Positions 43,263-44,553 of a stretch of 44,553 nucleotides of DNA are shown in pieces. The notes under the pieces are model-generated. The model was not told the DNA's origin, ran no database searches, and saw only the letters and a program-made list of their open reading frames with translations. The stretch is from Gammaproteobacteria bacterium (GTDB lineage: Bacteria; Pseudomonadota; Gammaproteobacteria; Chromatiales; Chromatiaceae), in NCBI GenBank assembly GCA_020445255.1, contig JAGRGY010000036.1, positions 9,075 through 53,627 on the forward strand, in the 5' to 3' direction. Numbering within the stretch: the first letter of the stretch is position 1; every line of letters starts with the position of its first letter. The position numbers were made by a program, and so were the translations under genes.

Positions 43263-44553
43263 TCAGTCGCGCCCAAGCGAGCGGCGAAGCAGGTCGTAGG
43301 CGTCCGGCTGGGCTGGCGAACCGGGTGCCGCGTCGGGCGCCTGCCCGTCTTCGCCCGGTATCGCCGCGGATCGTCCCGCACCGGGCCTGAACTCCGCCGT
43401 CAGCAGCGGCTGCGGATCGCGGAGCATCAGCTCCGGAGCCGTGAACGGTGCCAGGCGCTCGAGGAAATCGAGCACCTCGAGCATCGGCGATCCCTTGAAG
43501 AAGCGCGCCGGCGGCACGTCCATCCAGATCCGGTCGGCGTAGGCGTACTGCTCGTGGGCGCTGTCGCCGATGCCATCACCGTCGCGATCGAATCCGGTGT
43601 AGTCGTCCCAGTGATTGTTGCGCCATTCGTTGCGCTTCGCCGTCCTGGCGCCGAGCACCGCGACCTGGGTCAGGTTGCCTTTCAGGATATTGTCCTCGAA
43701 AACGTTGCCGGTCCAGTCGTTGAGAAACTGGATGCCGATGCCGTTATAAGCGATCAGGTTGTCGCGCACGCGGTTCGTCGTGTCCGGTTGGAACGGCGAC
43801 AGGTCGAGGTGCAGGCCGGTCGCGCAGTACAGGATCTCGTTGCCGATGATGTCGACGTCGCTGGTCTCTTTGAAGCCGATGCCGACACCTGCCGCGCCGA
43901 CCGCGTGCGAGATGTGGTTGCCGCGTATGACCACGCTGTCGCTGTACATCAGAAAAATGCCGACCGAGTTGCCGCGAAAATCGTTGTCCTCGACCAGGTT
44001 GTACTGCGAATACATGAAGTGCAGCGAATAGCGTCCGCCGCTGGCGCGGTTGCGCCGGATCACGTTGTCGTGCGAGTACCATACGACGATGTCGCGCGAG
44101 TCGACGGCGACGTTGTCCTCGACCGTGTTGTCAAAGCTGTACCAGAGGCGGATTGCGTCGCCGCGCAGGCCGAGTTCGACCGGCTTTGACGAGATGTGGT
44201 TGCGGCGCACGATGTTGTTGTTCGACTGCTGCATGTCGATGCCGAACAGGCAGTCGTCGATGCGGTTGTCTTTTATCACATTGAAGTTCCCGCGCACCTG
44301 CACGCCGGCGTCGATGTCGTTGTGCGAACTGCCGGTGTTGGTCAGGTGCAGGCCACGCAGCGTTGCGTTGTCGGTATCGAGTACGATAACGCTGCCATGC
44401 CCGCCGGCATCGATTGTCACCTCGCCGCGGCCGTCGATGTCGAGCGGTTTGTCGAGCACGATCGGACCGGCATACACGCCGGCCGGTGGCGACAGCAGAC
44501 TGTTCGGTGCGGCCTGGTCGACCAATGTCTGGAACGACGGCAGATCCGTCGAT
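43263..44553 (-). CDS. nosD: NosD, periplasmic beta-helix protein of CuZ assembly (5' end outside window)
   Basis: About 430 C-terminal residues are present; the frame stays open to the window edge (SFQTLVDQAAPNS near the edge), so the signal peptide lies outside. It is built of right-handed beta-helix repeats of the CASH type with many N-x-I-x-x-N turns (GNFNVIKDNRIDDC, NNNIVRRNHISS, YNLVEDNDFRGN). It ends in a charged tail. NosD helps build the copper-sulfur centre of NosZ with NosF and NosY. nosZ is expected further right. Confidence 0.92.
   Translation of the reverse strand, partial: STDLPSFQTLVDQAAPNSLLSPPAGVYAGPIVLDKPLDIDGRGEVTIDAGGHGSVIVLDTDNATLRGLHLTNTGSSHNDIDAGVQVRGNFNVIKDNRIDDCLFGIDMQQSNNNIVRRNHISSKPVELGLRGDAIRLWYSFDNTVEDNVAVDSRDIVVWYSHDNVIRRNRASGGRYSLHFMYSQYNLVEDNDFRGNSVGIFLMYSDSVVIRGNHISHAVGAAGVGIGFKETSDVDIIGNEILYCATGLHLDLSPFQPDTTNRVRDNLIAYNGIGIQFLNDWTGNVFEDNILKGNLTQVAVLGARTAKRNEWRNNHWDDYTGFDRDGDGIGDSAHEQYAYADRIWMDVPPARFFKGSPMLEVLDFLERLAPFTAPELMLRDPQPLLTAEFRPGAGRSAAIPGEDGQAPDAAPGSPAQPDAYDLLRRSLGRD

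Overview
The window is GC-rich, densely packed bacterial DNA. It looks like the chromosome of a sulfur-oxidising, denitrifying gammaproteobacterium of the Chromatiales / sulfur-symbiont type. The evidence is a reverse (oxidative) dsr cluster ending in dsrL-J-O-P-N-R-S, next to a complete heme d1 / cytochrome cd1 nitrite reductase cluster and the accessory part of a nitrous oxide reductase cluster. The organism assignment is inference from gene content. No rRNA, tRNA, insertion sequence, prophage or CRISPR array was seen.

Layout. (1) 1-8817, plus strand: 3' part of dsrK, then dsrL, dsrJ, dsrO, dsrP, a clear intrinsic terminator, a 449-base structured untranslated stretch, then dsrN, dsrR, dsrS. 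(2) 8957-11065: a MerR-like coiled-coil protein, a ferredoxin/flavin-reductase-like protein with eroded nucleotide-binding motifs, and on the minus strand a TatD-associated radical SAM protein. (3) 11206-14118: feoABC behind a promoter with a Fur box. (4) 14143-16442, minus strand: a class III aminotransferase and a histone-deacetylase-like amidohydrolase, translationally coupled. (5) 16717-28581, plus strand: a compact NosR/NirI-like protein, nirS, nirE, nirC, nirF, three NirD/L/G/H-type genes (one a fusion), nirJ, a c'-type cytochrome, nirN and a diheme cytochrome c. (6) 28559-31240: an exported pentapeptide-repeat protein, a small exported protein, and a ZnuA-like/SCO fusion. (7) 31339-32058, minus strand: an FNR-type regulator with all iron-sulfur cysteines. 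(8) 32755-35292, minus strand: exported protein, heme c sensor with HAMP, and cyclase-domain protein, apparently one signalling operon. (9) 35491-44553, minus strand: nosD (cut by the window edge), nosG, nosH, nosF, nosL, nosY, an unknown membrane-anchored protein, a ChaN-like protein, NorE- and NorF-like proteins and a TauD-like dioxygenase.

How it fits together. DsrMKJOP and DsrL move electrons from oxidation of stored sulfur. DsrN amidates siroheme for DsrAB, and siroheme is also the starting point for heme d1. NirE and the NirF/DLGH/J/N proteins make heme d1 for NirS. FeoABC supplies ferrous iron for these heme and iron-sulfur enzymes. FNR-type palindromes lie in front of the NosR-like gene, nirS and fnr itself, so oxygen-controlled expression by the local FNR is likely. 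The nos genes supply copper-site assembly and electrons for NosZ, which must lie beyond the right edge if present.

Most interesting parts: the ZnuA-like/SCO fusion lacking two zinc-ligand histidines, the heme sensor/cyclase operon, the shortened NosR-like protein, the extended nos operon tail, the deacetylase/aminotransferase pair, and the structured leader of dsrN.
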